The notes: generated by a model from the letters alone, not told the origin. A DNA stretch of 64,000 nt from Sclerodactyla briareus (GCA_026419785.1 JAODTK010001122.1:1-64000), one strand, 5' to 3'; positions 1-12,095 are shown, numbered from the stretch's first letter. Numbers and translations are program-made.

Positions 1-51
1 ATGTGTCGCCCTCTATTGTGCAGGTTTTGAACGAAAACAATTGGTCCGAAT

Positions 52-275
52 CCCCCACATGAAACCTTGGTGGTAAGGACAAAAATGGTCCCGAAAAAAA
101 TGACGGTGAATTCAAGGCCCGGAGGTCAGATTTGGTCGTTGTGTTTTGCGACGAAAATACAGAGTTAGTCTGATTACATGAAACTTGTTTGGTGGGGTCA
201 AAGGTGTGGGTCCCGAAAAAATAACATGACGGTTAATTTCAAGGTAACCCCGAGGGTCGAATTTGCGTTTTATTC
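52..275. repeat. Degenerate minisatellite, about 2 copies of ~120 bp
   Basis: Two imperfect copies, starting near 57 and 176, share the order catgaaac, a g/t-rich stretch with gtcccgaaaa, then atgacggt and ttcaaggc/t. They differ by substitutions and small indels. A weaker third copy may start near 330. The style resembles the minisatellite at 7060-7640, but a common origin is not shown. Confidence 0.5.
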
Positions 276-734
276 GCGATTTTTCTAACTTTGACAGATT
301 CGAACGAACTTGGAGAATGGTTGATCTTGAACAAAAAAGGTGAGGGGCATTCAAAACTCACCAGGAGGTCGATATGCGACCATGAACTTCAATGTTGCCT
401 TTTTCAAACGAGGTCAACAAAGGCCCTTTGCGGGGAGATACAAGTTCGCGGTTTACCCGCCTGCACATGTTTCTGTCGTTTTTAAACAGCCATCTGCAGT
501 GTGACAGCAGATCCCACTACTCTATAACTATTTACAACCCCGGTAAGGACCACGTAACATATTTCAAACACGAAATTTCAATAACCCCACTCTACGAGCG
601 ATTGACAATATCCGTCGAAACAGGCGCGACACAAGATAAGCGATGTCAGCGTTGTGTAGAGTAGCGAAGAGAACAAACAATACCACTGATCCGAATAATA
701 GTCTATAGTCGAGATTACCTCGGCAACAAGTCAA
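276..734. other. No gene recognised
   Basis: Two overlapping short plus-strand ORFs (64 and 90 codons) resemble no family I know. I see no splice-bounded coding block. This lies just past the serpin stop codon, so it may hold that gene's 3' flank. Confidence 0.4.
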
Positions 735-1917
735 TTATCTATAAAGAACCTGGTGGTTTGGCGAAAGCCTCCCTACGAAAAGAGGACAGCCATGAAAGGC
801 TGGTCTGCAATGAAGAATAGGAACGGGCGGTCTTGCGATGAATATAGCCAGTGGTTCAGAGAGACAGCCGGACTGAGTGACCGTGATCCTTTTTTTTTTT
901 GTTTTGCAGTTGCGCACGCGCTTCTGTGCCCTCCTGTTGACCTCCACGAATGCTTTATGGATGACCTTGGACGTCGAGGTTAGTCGAACCGGTGATACCG
1001 GATAGGTCAGCTTTACTCCTGTCGAAGAGATTCCGTCATTCCCATCGCGGCCAGCGGTCATTGAGAACGAAACTGGTGTCTAATTTGAAGCGTGGGAGGT
1101 GGATAACGACCCCCTCCATTTTCTACTAGCTTTGTTCCAAGCAGAGAGAACATCGGCGTTAACTTTGTTCTCGAGATCCGCTAAGAGATTCATCGGTTCT
1201 GTATAGGGCGATAGTCATCCTTAGGTTATCGCCGATATACGGCAGCGATAAACACTTGGCACCTTCAGAGTCTTATTTCTATATACTCAAACCTCCCGTC
1301 CTGGAACATCATATCAACCCGGATGTTCTCACTCGGGGAAGCCTTGAAGACTCCGACCGAAATTCTTTGGAGGATTGAACTTACTCACCCATTTTCTATG
1401 AAATAAACGGCGTTCACGAGCACAATATCGTGAGATTGTCAAGAACACTCGTGGTATGAGCTTCTGGCTCTTCAGTGTGATCGGTTCTGTTCAGCCACCC
1501 AAACTGTTCATAGCTGACGCCGCCTCTTCAGCCGCGGTCCTGAAATCAACGGGAAATAAACCAGCCATGTAGTTAGACTCTGTCGTCTGGAGGAAACGCT
1601 TTCAAGAAACGAAGGCTCTCTGGGCGTATAATCGGGTTTTGAGAACGGAGCGTGTTGTACGAATCATCCAGGGGAAGCAAGGGTTTAGTTCAACTCCGGA
1701 TTGATGACGGAGGGACATCATTATTCGCGTATTTCAGGACGTCCCGATATGCTTCGCTGTCTGCACAGTTCGCTCCGGCGTATGTCATCGAGAGGGCTGC
1801 CATGATACTGTAAGACGAGAAGAATACGTGGACGTCGGGTCCTTCCCTTCCAAGATCGTACAACTCGAAGGCGAATTTATTGAGAGCTTTGGGACAACCC
1901 GTTAGCCTCATTGACAT
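735..1917 (-). CDS. Serpin (serine protease inhibitor fold), single-exon, frame-interrupted
   Basis: Serpins trap target proteases by inserting a reactive-centre loop into a beta sheet; some members are non-inhibitory. The first 75 codons (1917 down to 1690) are open and carry the N-terminal signature: ALNKFAFELY, then VFFSSYSIMAALSMTYAGA. Later blocks in shifted frames include a VDFRTAAEEA-like segment, VNAVYF, FQDGRFEYIE, HLPRFKLDTSFVLN and, near the C terminus, FLFFIADQPFMAVLFVGRLS, which matches the serpin signature. They occur in the right order over about 394 codons, the usual size for a serpin core, with no intron-sized gap. The start is the Met before SMRLTGCPKAL; no signal peptide is evident, which suggests an intracellular protein or a missed upstream exon. 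About six or more small indels break the frame, so this is either a pseudogene or an error-laden copy of a working gene. The hinge looks like EEGTEARAQ rather than the inhibitory EEGTEAAAAT, but nearby indels make this uncertain. Family assignment is firm; integrity is unknown. Confidence 0.88.
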
Positions 1918-2331
1918 AGCTATGGATGATATGGAATTGTGAAGAAAAATGGAAAGGGTGTATACTCATGTCGTCCTCAATTTCACCTGGCACAAGAGGT
2001 AATCGATCATTGATCGGTTAACCTACGGCAAGATATACATGACAACACCCACACATTTGGAAGTGGAGTGCGTCGTCAAGCGAAGGAGATTTGATTTTAC
2101 ACCAAGAGCCAAGCAAAGCAAGAGTGGGAAATACCATCGTGGAAAAGGAAAACGATACTACCAGAGTGCTGAGTCTCGTCGGATTTTGTTGACCCATGTA
2201 ATTTGCTCGAATCGCTCAGTGGAACTTTTTTCACCGGTTTAAGGTGTTTCTGTGGAAAGAGAATTAATATGAATAAACATTGCCGCTATTCTCTCGCCTG
2301 TTACAGTTATGAAAGCGAATATATTTGGGTT
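1918..2331. other. Serpin 5' flank, no gene recognised
   Basis: This stretch lies upstream of the serpin start. A weak TATA-like gtatac lies near 1960, about 40 bp before the ATG on the minus strand, but it is not convincing. A 67-codon plus-strand ORF at 2039-2242 is Lys/Arg-rich and unrecognised. It ends in the 8-bp target site of the MITE. Confidence 0.35.
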
Positions 2332-2903
2332 CATAGGCGGCGCGAGCGGGGGGGGGGGAGGAACGGCGTCGCCCCCCCCAAAAAAAAACTTAGAGTGGGG
2401 GGGGACTTCCCCCCACTAAAATTTTGACCAGATTGAAAATTTGAAAATTAACACCACATCCCATTAAACTATCATTATTGATAATAATGAAGAAAAGTGA
2501 TTTTTTGGATGGGGGTGGGGGTGCGCAGGTTTGTGGAATCCCTTCCCCGGGCTCTGCCCTCAGCGGGAATTTTGCTGTCTCAAAACCATCTGATATGCAT
2601 TCTCATTCTTCATACATAATGTTTTTAATTACTACGATTTGCAGAATGACCCCAGTTTTTTGTGGACTGGGTACATATAGCTCAACAACGCCCAGGGGGA
2701 AGTGCCGTTTCCGGCCATCTGGGAGGTTTGTACAACCAAAATTTTAGTTGTGCGCTGCGCGGAAACCAATGGTGGCGCTTCCCTCCGCTTAGATAGTAAC
2801 ACCCACAACAATTCATCAAAATTTGGTCTGTAAGTAGGAGTCTTCCCCCCACCCCCGGGGGCCTCCCCCCCCCAGGTTAAATCTGTAGCTTCCGCCGCCA
2901 CTG
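2332..2903. mobile_element. hAT-like MITE with 8-bp target duplication
   Basis: The left end reads cataggcggcgcgagcgggg and the right end, reverse-complemented, reads cagtggcggcgg, giving G-rich terminal inverted repeats. The flanks are tttgggtt (2324-2331) and tctgggtt (2905-2912), an 8-bp duplication with one mismatch, as in hAT transposition. There is no transposase ORF, so it is non-autonomous. An internal segment (about 2745-2795: gcgctgcgc then ccaatggtggcgct) also occurs at the head of every array unit, for example near 15620, 35370 and 52895, so related DNA seeded the array too. Confidence 0.75.
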
Positions 2904-2912
2904 GTCTGGGTT

Positions 2913-5337
2913 AAAGACGTAACAACGGGTAGCGATACAAAGGCGCTGATAGACGTCCTATAGCATAGGCTGATACTAGAAGCTATGCACAAATCACAAA
3001 CTCTGATAGCAGAAACGCCGTGGCAGTTGAATTCCACTGTACAAAAGAGTTATGTGAAATTCTCCATAAGTCAATATCCGGGGCTGGAACAACCTTTTAT
3101 CCCGCTCACAGTCCATTGTTCGTTCGTAACAAGGTGAGATTTCGGAAACAGGTATATGTTTTGCGATCATAACTAAATAAATGTGTTCCACAAGGGTCCC
3201 GTTGTCACTCCGGCCCTTTGAGGTGACTATCACACCAGGGGGGGCAACATTGGCGCAATACGACATATTGTCTGGGCCTGTTCCATACTCATAAGTCAGC
3301 AAATACATTGGGAGTCAGTCACTTTTTGTATGATTTCCTCGACATATGTACAATAGAAGTAGTAACTAATTTGCGCAAAATCAGGTTAAATCAACAGCAA
3401 ATGACTATTGTAAATGTGGTCCGAGATTTCGTGCGGGGGTCTTTGATCTCCTGAGGAACTAGAAGGGTGGGTTGGGGCGGAGGGCTACTCGGTACTATAT
3501 GGGATGGGGACTGGTGGTGAACACATTTCGCTTAATCCACCGCACCAAAAAAGACAGACGTGCGATGCAACGCGAAGACCTGTTTGTATAAGAAAAAAAA
3601 CGAAGCATCTTTCAGGAGGAGAGGGACTATCCGGGGGATAGAATCGATAACTTAAGGTGGGGGCCATGGGGGTGTGTCTGCAATCAGCCGTTAGTCGGGT
3701 TTGCTGCGAAGGTAAATGGTTTGAGGGTGATAGGATTGACGTCATATTAACTGCGAGGTCAATCTTCGCGAATGCTAGGCTGCCCTCTTTTTCCGTTGTC
3801 CGCTCGCGGCCCACTTGTGCCCCCCTGCCCCCCCCCCCCCCCCCAGGGACCATATCGGAATCGACATCCGACCATGGGTGAGGGTTAATGGACAATGGTC
3901 ATGACATGGGGATCATCTATGGTGGTAACTATTGCTGTCGTAATCGGCGAGAGTACAACTAACTGCGCCGGAGTATGCTTCGTGTATTCTATTGAACAGT
4001 GGAATTCTCAACACGAAATTCTTGCAATCTGTTGGATTTTCAAACATCCGCTTGACATAGCAAAACTATGTGGGGATCACCCTCCCACCCCCGGAATAGC
4101 AATCTGTGCGCTGCCTATATTTGACCGCGACGTCCTTATAAAGTATTAATAGGCCATTCATTACTGTAGGCCTCCCTGGCCCTCGCCTCTCGAGATTGTA
4201 CTATTATCGCGACGGTAGCATAGGCGTGCGCTGCTTAGTCGTCGGCCTATTATGAATTCAATCTTCGATCCAATTAACCGTACCAATTCACGCCTGAAAT
4301 AGCTAATGTGTACTCCCAATCATTATTAAGCTCCCACCCTGTTGCTGTAACAAAGGGAACTAAACTTCCCTGGCTTACGGACACCAAATATTTGTTCTCA
4401 TCAATTGCAAAAGTAGGTATCTCTTCTGTATTATATGGAATTGCATGAGCTTCAGCCTTACATGTAACCTATATTTGCCATAGGTCCTATGTTTGTTTAT
4501 GGTGTCGGTGAGTGGCTGGTCGCATATTGACATTATTGACATAATAGTCACCGTGTTTTGCGAGGCAGATCCCTCGTGACTACGCGCCTGACTGTGTAAA
4601 AACACAATCGTCGGATACACGTGTGGTATTGCAGAATAGGCTCGAAGACAAATACAAGACTGACTAATTTTACGACTGAAGTGATGTTTTAGGATGAAGA
4701 GTAAATCTACACCAACGGTTCAAATCACAACCTATTATTGCGGTGTTCATTTGCGGAGATATTGAGCTTGAAACCTTTGGTCTATTATGTTAGAATATAG
4801 AAACTCAGAGGGTCCCTACTCACTAATTTTGACTAATCTCCTGGTATCTTATGGAAGATGTTACTAGTTCCATGACAGCGGTAAACAAGCTGTTGAGATC
4901 ATATTCCTTCATTTTCAGGAAGCTTTTGACTAGCTGCGCTCACACACGTCTCCTCTTCAATTGAGATTTTTGGGTATTACCGGCTGACCGGCAATGTCCT
5001 TGAAGTAAGATTCCACTTGTGGCTCCATATAGGGGCGCAGAGATTGTAATTAAATGGCGTTTTTCTACTAGTAGAAGTGCACTCACTATTGGTGTTCCCC
5101 GGGTCGGTTCTTCTTGCCCCTCACATTTTTTGTGGGGCCTATATTACGTAACGATCTTGAAGATTTGGTGCAATCTATAGTTACCAATTTGGACTGGCAC
5201 AAAGTTTGTATCGGGAAGTGCTTTCGAATGATGAGGATGATATGATTTTGAGGATCTCTCCGAATGCCGGCAATTGAGGATGCAGTGACGTCCATTGTCA
5301 CCATTCATGAGGAATCTTCCTCTTTGAACCTTTTTGA
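2913..5337. other. Single-copy flank without a recognised gene
   Basis: The longest ORFs are 136 codons (minus, 3485-3895, spanning a C-run) and 104 codons (minus, 2994-3308). Neither shows a motif I can name. A C-run of about 17 lies at 3828-3844. I found no convincing splice-bounded exon, tRNA or terminal repeats. The 104-codon ORF has a PPGVIVTSKG stretch that loosely recalls DDE transposases, but this is too weak to annotate. Confidence 0.35.
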
Positions 5338-5452
5338 TAATATATAATAATAATAATAAATAATAATAATAAAATAATAAGAATAATAATATCATATCAT
5401 CATATCATCATAATCATCATCATCATCATCATCTCATCACTCATCATTTTAT
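5338..5452. repeat. (TAA)n / (TCA)n compound microsatellite
   Basis: Interrupted taa/aat triplets run to about 5390 and are followed by atcatcatc triplets to about 5450. Such triplet tracts are common in invertebrate genomes and mutate by slippage. Confidence 0.9.
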
Positions 5453-6134
5453 TCTCATTATAATTTGTCACGTCCGGTTGGGCGCTGCAAAAAAAAAGTC
5501 GCGTATACAGGAATACTACTGCCAACCACAAACGACGGAATGGGTATCTATAGGAAATTAAATATTTCATGACATCTTGTCATCCGTATATACTTTGTAT
5601 TTCATTACGAATCTCCATAGTCCGTTTGTTACAACAGGGTTTTCAAAAGTACTTATTCCAAATGTGATGTCACAGAGTAAATTTAATACATCAAGTTCGC
5701 GCTTTCCATTTGAGCAGGGGGGGCAATATTTGACGGAAGGCGTCCCCCAATGCCGGAGCAATTTGATCGCTTTTTGTTACGGTCACCCATGTCTTGGGTT
5801 GGTTTCGTAATAATCCGGTAATGTGGAGACCCTCATCAGAGGTGACCGAGAACTGGAGAAAGAGGAATCGGCGGCAAAGGAGGTTGTGGTCAATTAAGGG
5901 TAACCAGTCAAGTTTTGACCTTTCAGCGGGACAATGGGAGGGGGCTTCCCGGAGGGACTCAGGGGAAGGGTGGGGGGGGGACAAAGCACATGAATACCGG
6001 TAGGCCACACATGATGGCCCTACCGAATTATGTGTTGCTTATTCCCGTCCTGAAAGGGAGAAGGAAAGCGAGATAACGGGGGGGACCACAGGGAAGAAAA
6101 AGATACGGGCAAGGAAGGGTGACGAAAATAAACA
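5453..6134. other. Array-proximal flank, no gene recognised
   Basis: Overlapping ORFs on both strands at 5577-6008 are mutual shadows and match nothing I know. Similarity to the array begins near 6135, where a segment starting tagatttaattgtct matches unit positions such as 44090 and 53135. Confidence 0.4.
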
Positions 6135-7059
6135 TACTGGTTATAGATTTAATTGTCTTTGCTAGGACAGCCGCCGTCCGATTGCCTCAAAGGCCATATT
6201 TGACTGACAGGTCATGCTCACCCCTTTAACCATGTAACACCAACACACACAGATAACGACTTCTTTGTAATAACCTCAGAAGTAACCGAAGCGTATCAAT
6301 CTGCATCCCATGTGTTCCGCATCTAAAAGCCTTACTAGCGTTTGGAACATGTACACCAGGCGCATGCTTGATTTAATCCCCACAATGCTACCTTGGTTCT
6401 TTTCCTAGTGGATACTGTAAATCCTTCGAGAAGACTGTTGTCTCGCAACACGTTTTTTTGCGTGCGTTATAGACGGTGTTCGTTGACTTACTACGTCATG
6501 GCACAAATCAGCCCACGGTACAAAAGAAACCATATTTTGCTTGACAATTGTTATATGGCGGACTGTCGTACTGTAACACTCTTGTCAGTCCATATGTTTA
6601 TGAACGCGAGTATATAACATGTTCAGTTCCTAATCACATCACGGGTACCTGCTATGGCTAGAGTCCATAGACCGATTGCTGTGTGCGGTTGAGTTAAAGA
6701 AATAAATTCATTTTTTGCGCGGGAAAACGATTTGTTGGGAGATGGATGAACAGTATGGATAAACAGTATGTATAAACATTAGTAGATAAACGGGAGATCA
6801 ATATATAGTAAACTAATGGATGAGTGACGAATTAGTTTCATGAGGAAGTTATTAAATCCTTTGGTGTGATGTCCGCATCATTGGTACACAGGGTTAATTT
6901 TTGCCTACTCGACGTTCCTTTCCCTTTCAACATTTCAATTGTATCGTTATTTGGCTGATGAAGAGCTTGTCTTCATCTTTGTAAGCTTTTGCATTCATGA
7001 CAGTGTGTGTAATGTGTATGAGTGTGTGTACGTGACGCCCAGCTTGTAACCACTATAAC

Positions 7060-7640
7060 TAACTCGACCCCCCCAGATGGATGAAGCTCATACTTGGTAA
7101 TGTGTGTTCCCCATAGAGGATTACTGAACCCTATTGTTTTGGGTCCGGTCAGAGGTTAGCTGATGGGGTATCACATAGGTCCCAGGACTGAAAGCCTGTG
7201 ACCGTAAGTCCAAAGGTTGGTCGATCAATGTTGAAATTCAGTGTATAGCTTTTCTTATGGGGAGTACGGAACCCTATTGTTTTTGCTTCATCGGGGTGAA
7301 TTTTGGTCGAAAAAGGAATTTGTGAAACTTCGATATTTTGGGCCATTTTAATGATGAGTAATACCCTATTGTTTTGGGGTCAGATCAGAGGTCACCAGAG
7401 GGCAAAGTTCAGGAACCCTTGAAATGTATGTGTAGTTTTCTATAAGAAGTATAGGAACCCTATTGCTGGTTGGGGAAAATGTGAAATGGCACTATGTTAT
7501 GTTGCCCATACCTACCTGATAACAATCTCCCATGTGTCCTTGTGTCCTTGTGTCAAGTCTGAACACCTTGAAATTAGTGTGGGATTTTTCTTATCAGAGT
7601 AAGGAACCCCATTGGTTGGTTTGAAAAATGTGAAATTTGT
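7060..7640. repeat. Minisatellite, period about 110-130 bp
   Basis: The core aggaaccctattg with a following g/t-rich segment recurs near 7125, 7270, 7355, 7450 and 7605, separated by variants of gtcagaggtcacc and cttgaaattnagtgt. It lies in U0 between sequences matching the homeodomain intron. A related single core (gaagtacatgaatccaatta) lies near 48385 and 58110. Confidence 0.65.
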
Positions 7641-8661
7641 CAGATGTTATGTTTGCCCTAATGACTGATACAAGTCTCCCATTTGTCCGCGTGTCTGGCT
7701 ATGGGTTATCAGAAAGTGGTCAAGGAATCACTAAGAGCCTTTGGCTTTCTTGTTACTCAGGTGGTTTCCGCCATTTTCCCATTGATTCTACTCAACATTG
7801 TGTAAAACGTTACACATTTGCTGCCCACACGGGGTGTCGTTATAGAATCTTATGCTTAAAAGTCAATGGTCATGTAAATAGACTGGCCCTTTTTGGTACT
7901 ACTTTCTATGTATAAAAACCATTATGTATGACAGCCGAACCCCACACCGATTTCAGCCGATTCGAGGGTACGGATACTGCACAATCACTATTACCCAATT
8001 TTTGCCTCGTGACAACACCGGGGGAACCGCAGGTTTTCCCTATAATACTAAGTCCATGTAAACGATGGTAGCGTTTGCAAATCCGTCCAAACAAACATAC
8101 ATGGGGATCCGAATGAAAACCTAACAGAATTGTTCCCGAATATTGAATCAATCATCTCATTCATTTCTAAGTGAATAGCTTTTTTGTCTTTCTGTTATCA
8201 GGCGCAAAAAATGCAGCATTATTGTGTCGGCCTATGGACGGCGTTTTTGCCTCGTCCCCTCGGGATGTCGATGTATTCCTCAAACTTCTCAAAAGTAGAT
8301 TAATATCTCAACAAGGCACTTTGAGTTGGGGTTTTTGAATATAACCCTTCTCACTTGTCTTAGTTTGAAGCAATGCGTGTATACATGAACCTTGTCCTTT
8401 AAGAAGGTCCATATTTGTAAGTCGAACTTTGCGTGTAATCATCTCCAGGAATGAGCAGTTATCAAAGAATTTCGGGCAATTTGCCTACCTGCCCCCCCCC
8501 CACCCCCCCTCCACTGCATGCGCTCTTTTGGGCAGCTCTTTCTGGGACGAGGGCAGGACATTATATCAATCCATCATACTCAATAACAAGAATACAATGT
8601 ATACTGCGTAATAACCGTTTCATCACAACATATTTATTATAATTCTTCTACTTTATTACAG

Positions 8662-8845
8662 GAATGGTTTTCCGGCGCAGAAGTTTTAATCCAGGAATGC
8701 AGCGGGCGACTTTTTAAAGCGATGGATCCGAAGGAGAGGAAGATGAGCTTCAGTGACATTCCAGATTTTGAATCTCATTGGCTTCTCTCATCGACGAACA
8801 GCCATGCATGGCTAAACGAGGGCGCCAGGGTGGAAGTCCGACTGA
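8662..8845 (+). pseudogene. Orphan homeodomain exon 2, U0
   Basis: An acceptor (ctttattacag) precedes GAATGGTTTTC, encoding the E-W-F start of homeodomain helix 3. The acidic stretch GATCCGAAGGAGAGGAAGATGA-like DNA follows, and the exon ends at a TGA at a position shared by all copies. U0 has no first homeodomain exon upstream, so this exon cannot complete a homeodomain within its own unit. Helix 3 reads poorly here (ttccggcgcagaag) compared with U2 and U5. It is a remnant of a broken tandem copy. Confidence 0.6.
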
Positions 8846-9029
8846 AACATTGGCGGTGTAGGGCCGGAAAACTTTTATACCCGTTCTGTCAACCACGCAG
8901 TGGCGAATGATGACTGGGGGCCCCTTAGCCACTTTCAGGGGTCTAAGCAAGACACGATTTTACTATTAAATTATCAATTCTGTGGGTTTATCCATTCGCT
9001 TGAAACGCTTCGCACCTTCTGCTATAGAA

Positions 9030-9560
9030 ACTAATATCTATTGAACTGCGTGCAGGGGACCCCGATACTAAATACATATTTTCATCACATGTTTACATCT
9101 ATTACAATTATTGCTAGATTTTTAGTTTAAATGGTCCGAGAAAATCATGCGGTGATTCTAAAACATTTCTGTGTGTAATTCTATTCTACATCGAAAGCAT
9201 TTAGTAAAACCTTACTGAGTATTTCGTGCAAGTGTGCATGGATTCATTTTCGAAAAATTAGCTCGCTAATTGAGAACGTTTAAAGGCGGGCTCCGGAATT
9301 AATTCACTGTCTGCGAGACTTGCCGTATGAGGAAAGATTCGAGCGTCTTGGTCTGAGTTCAATGGAGCGAAGAGAAATTCGGGTGCTTTGTATTCAAAGT
9401 TTTCACAAATGTCCCTGGCTTCGATGACCTTCCTCTCGACTATGATATTCTTATGTTACCACTAAGGGTCCTTATCTCGATTAGGGCTAACCGTTGGACA
9501 CCGTCCCGACTTGTGTTCCACGATCACCTACAATAGTTGGGGTTGCCAGATGTGTTTACG
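9030..9560 (+). mobile_element. LINE reverse transcriptase C-terminal fragment, U0
   Basis: The plus-strand frames contain the after-RT block typical of CR1/L2-like LINEs: a LEYF-like stretch, then LPYE(E)RFERLGLSSMERRE-like sequence and a segment equivalent to the terminal RGH block. It is 5' truncated and interrupted by indels. The same fragment lies at the same place in every unit that keeps homeodomain exon 2, so it was inserted before the array expanded. Confidence 0.65.
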
Positions 9561-9798
9561 CGGTGGGGGGTGGGGGGGGGCGTTGCCGGAGATCTTTCGT
9601 GGCTTAGCGACCTAAACGGAGGAGAGTCGGTCAACGTTGTTTCAAGTTTACACGAGGCGGCATAGAGCCGGCCGTAAAACTGACGCACTTTACGATAGGG
9701 TCTCCTATGTCCTATGGTCTACTCATGATATGTGCATACGTCAATCCGTGCTCTTCGACATAATATTTCGTTTCCATATTTGTCGATTGTATGTGTGT

Positions 9799-9823
9799 GG
9801 AGAGAGAGAGAGAGAGAGAGAAG
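9799..9823 (+). repeat. (GA)n tract, U0
   Basis: A run of about 11 ga dinucleotides is followed by a G-run ending near 9838. Equivalents lie at 23057-23080, 33505-33524 and 61057-61076. In those copies an AATAAA follows at once (as ataataaatcg or gaataaatcg), a possible poly(A) signal for the upstream gene. Confidence 0.85.
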
Positions 9824-9959
9824 AAGGGGGGGGGGGGTAAGGGTTACTAAATCGACAGCGAAACATACATTTTATTGAGTTTGTATATTATTAACTTTCA
9901 AACATATCTTTTTCCTCTCATTCTCCATGGATGCCACACTGTGCGTCAGTTTCATAAGC

Positions 9960-11671
9960 CTAAGGGTCTTTAAATCTGACTGGGCGATAGTACTCTTTAT
10001 TCATTAACATTATAACAGCTGGAACCCCAGAATCGAATGTACCGATGAGGCGCAATCGGCTGCTGCAAAATTTGCCTTGGACATTACGGGGAATACCGCA
10101 GGTCCATGAAGTCATGTTAAACATGGTGTACTTTTGAAAATCTTGGTACCAAGCTACTAACACATACAAGACCTACAAAATCATTCTCAAAATTGAAGAA
10201 TTATCGTATTTCTTTTCTTTAAGTGAAAACCCTTTTTCGTCTTTTCTATAGAGGCACAAAAATGTAAGCATCGACTGTGTAAGGTCTATGGCGATTATGC
10301 CTCTTGATGTCATAGATCCCACACATTCCCGACCAGTAATTGAATAACTCACAGGGCACCATTCCGTCCCTTTCCCCCCTCTGCTAGCCTAAAGCAAATT
10401 TGTTGCATGACCATTGGCCCTTCCGAAGAAACCAACATTTCATGAGTAAGAAAAATCTTTGGCTCGGTTTATAGAGTCTGCCCACGGTATTTCCACCTAT
10501 CGTAAGAGCACCTCGAGGGGATGTCCTAAACCAGTACTTTGCCATATGTATTCCGCACGGAATGCCAGACCACCCTAGGCCGAGGCCGGGCAATATAATA
10601 AAATCAAAATAGTTCAATTTAAGGGGCAAAATTATTATGTACTATAAACGTAAACATATGCTAGTAATGATACAATAAATATTGATATTGAATTCATGCC
10701 TGTACGGAAACAACTTGACAAAAAACATTAAGTATAAAGGATCAAGTTTTGGACAAAATCGGGTGACAAGTACCGCCAGTAGACAAAGTTTGAACCCAAA
10801 CGTTTTTGACATTACTGAAAACAGAACAGATTTATAGAAGCCTACCTCATCAGGCAGACGGAGTATTTACTAAGTATGAGCTTTAATCTATTACCAGGTC
10901 TCGTAAGTATAACGGTGTCTTACAATTAGGCTTTTGATACACCATGCACTAATCAACGGAAAATGACAACATTTTCGGGCATTTGATGAAAACTGGGTCC
11001 TCGGAAGAAAATTTGGGCAATGTTTTATCTTTGTCATGTCGCTGCGTATACCTTACCCTTTTAAATTCACTTCTTTTACCACAGACCTTTCCACCCCGAA
11101 AAATAGACGTACGCATGTTAATCGGGTTATCGTGAATTTCACTGACACATTGTCACGTGCTCACCGGTCTTCGATACGCACAAAACCTGCGCTCAAAAAT
11201 TCTTCTGGCTTCAGTTAGAATTAAAAAAAAAAAACGAAATCAACATGTATTGGCTCTTCAAAAAAAAGCCTCAACTCATTGCTAATTTTCCCATCTCAAT
11301 GCAAAATACACAATTAATAACTAAAAAGAAATGAATATTCATTTTAAACATATTACAAAATCATGTATTTGCATTTGTTTACCCAAACATGCAGGCGACA
11401 TAACCAGCAATTCACCCACAATTGAATATATATTATCTGCAAACTGAACTATATACGATCCAGGCCAGATGTCCTGCTTAATTGATACTTCCAGCAAAAA
11501 AAACATCCTACACATAATTTCAGCATTACGATGTACTTTTGCAAATTTCTTAATTGTTACTTTAAATGGGTAAAACTTATTAATATATTCATTCATGGTT
11601 TACAAAGGTCAAATTAGGCAATTTCCACAAACTTCTCCTATAAATGGGACTCAATCATTTTCAATTGTATA
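9960..11671. repeat. Unit trailer block, U0 copy
   Basis: This is a non-coding block of about 1.7 kb conserved in order in U0, U1 (24020-25740) and U2 (33660-35340), with its second half in U5 (62940-64000). Landmarks are ttgccttggacattacgggg, gtatgagctttaatc, aactgggtcctcggaag and aaatgggtaaaacttatt. No frame stays open across copies. Confidence 0.7.
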
Positions 11672-11865
11672 TAAATGAGCCAACAGCTAAAAAGATGGCG
11701 TTGAACTCACTTTCGCAAGAGCTTATTCCCGGGCCTGGGCGCTCCACCGGGAAGTTAAAGTAGGACTCCAATCTCGGAATGGACAAAAAACAGCAAAGAA
11801 ACATTGCATAAATATATGTATAAATACCATCGGGTTGTAGCATACAACGAACTCCCAAACGTAAC

Positions 11866-12095
11866 ACAATGTTACAAATGTCAGAAATGTGGGTCATACC
11901 TTTAAAGAATGTACTAACTCGGAGCAATGCCTACGGTTGCGGGGGGGTGGCATGGGGGGGGGGTCACAAGGGAAAAAACCTGGGCTCAGTAATAAGAAAG
12001 AAAACTGTGCGCCACTACCTGGTGGGGAGCCCATGTGGCACTTCTACAAGGGATGACCCAAGTTCATGGAAGGCCAGAAGGGAAAAAAGTAGTTA
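11866..12095 (+). pseudogene. LINE ORF1 C-terminal zinc-knuckle region
   Basis: The frames read QCYKCQK followed by a GH/GS position, then an EC and NSEQC-like series. Further on comes a CA.LPGG.P block with YKG and PKFMEG. This is the CCHC knuckle cluster and CANCGG..HxATYKGCP-type ending typical of Jockey-clade ORF1 proteins, which bind the element RNA. At least two frameshifts occur. Confidence 0.65.

Larger units (their letters stand above)
6135..11671. repeat. Array unit U0 (partial, rearranged)
   Basis: This is the first unit of the tandem array. Positions 6135-6600 match the unit leader (compare 15850-16200). The copy then jumps near 6610 to sequence that normally follows homeodomain exon 1 (acgggtacctgc, compare 20965 and 31640). 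The cysteine exon and homeodomain exon 1 are therefore absent. A minisatellite interrupts at 7060-7640. Second homeodomain exon, LINE fragment, (GA)n tract and trailer follow in normal order. Confidence 0.75.

Noticed and set aside
735-1061. The 108-codon minus-strand ORF taken alone as a separate gene
   Set aside because: It is the C-terminal third of the serpin, partly in shifted frames.
2994-3308. 104-codon minus-strand ORF loosely like a DDE transposase
   Set aside because: Only a PPGVIV..KG stretch is suggestive; no terminal repeats or further motifs support it.
3485-3895. 136-codon minus-strand ORF with a Gly-run
   Set aside because: The Gly-run comes from a C homopolymer and the rest matches no family; a plus-strand ORF overlaps it.
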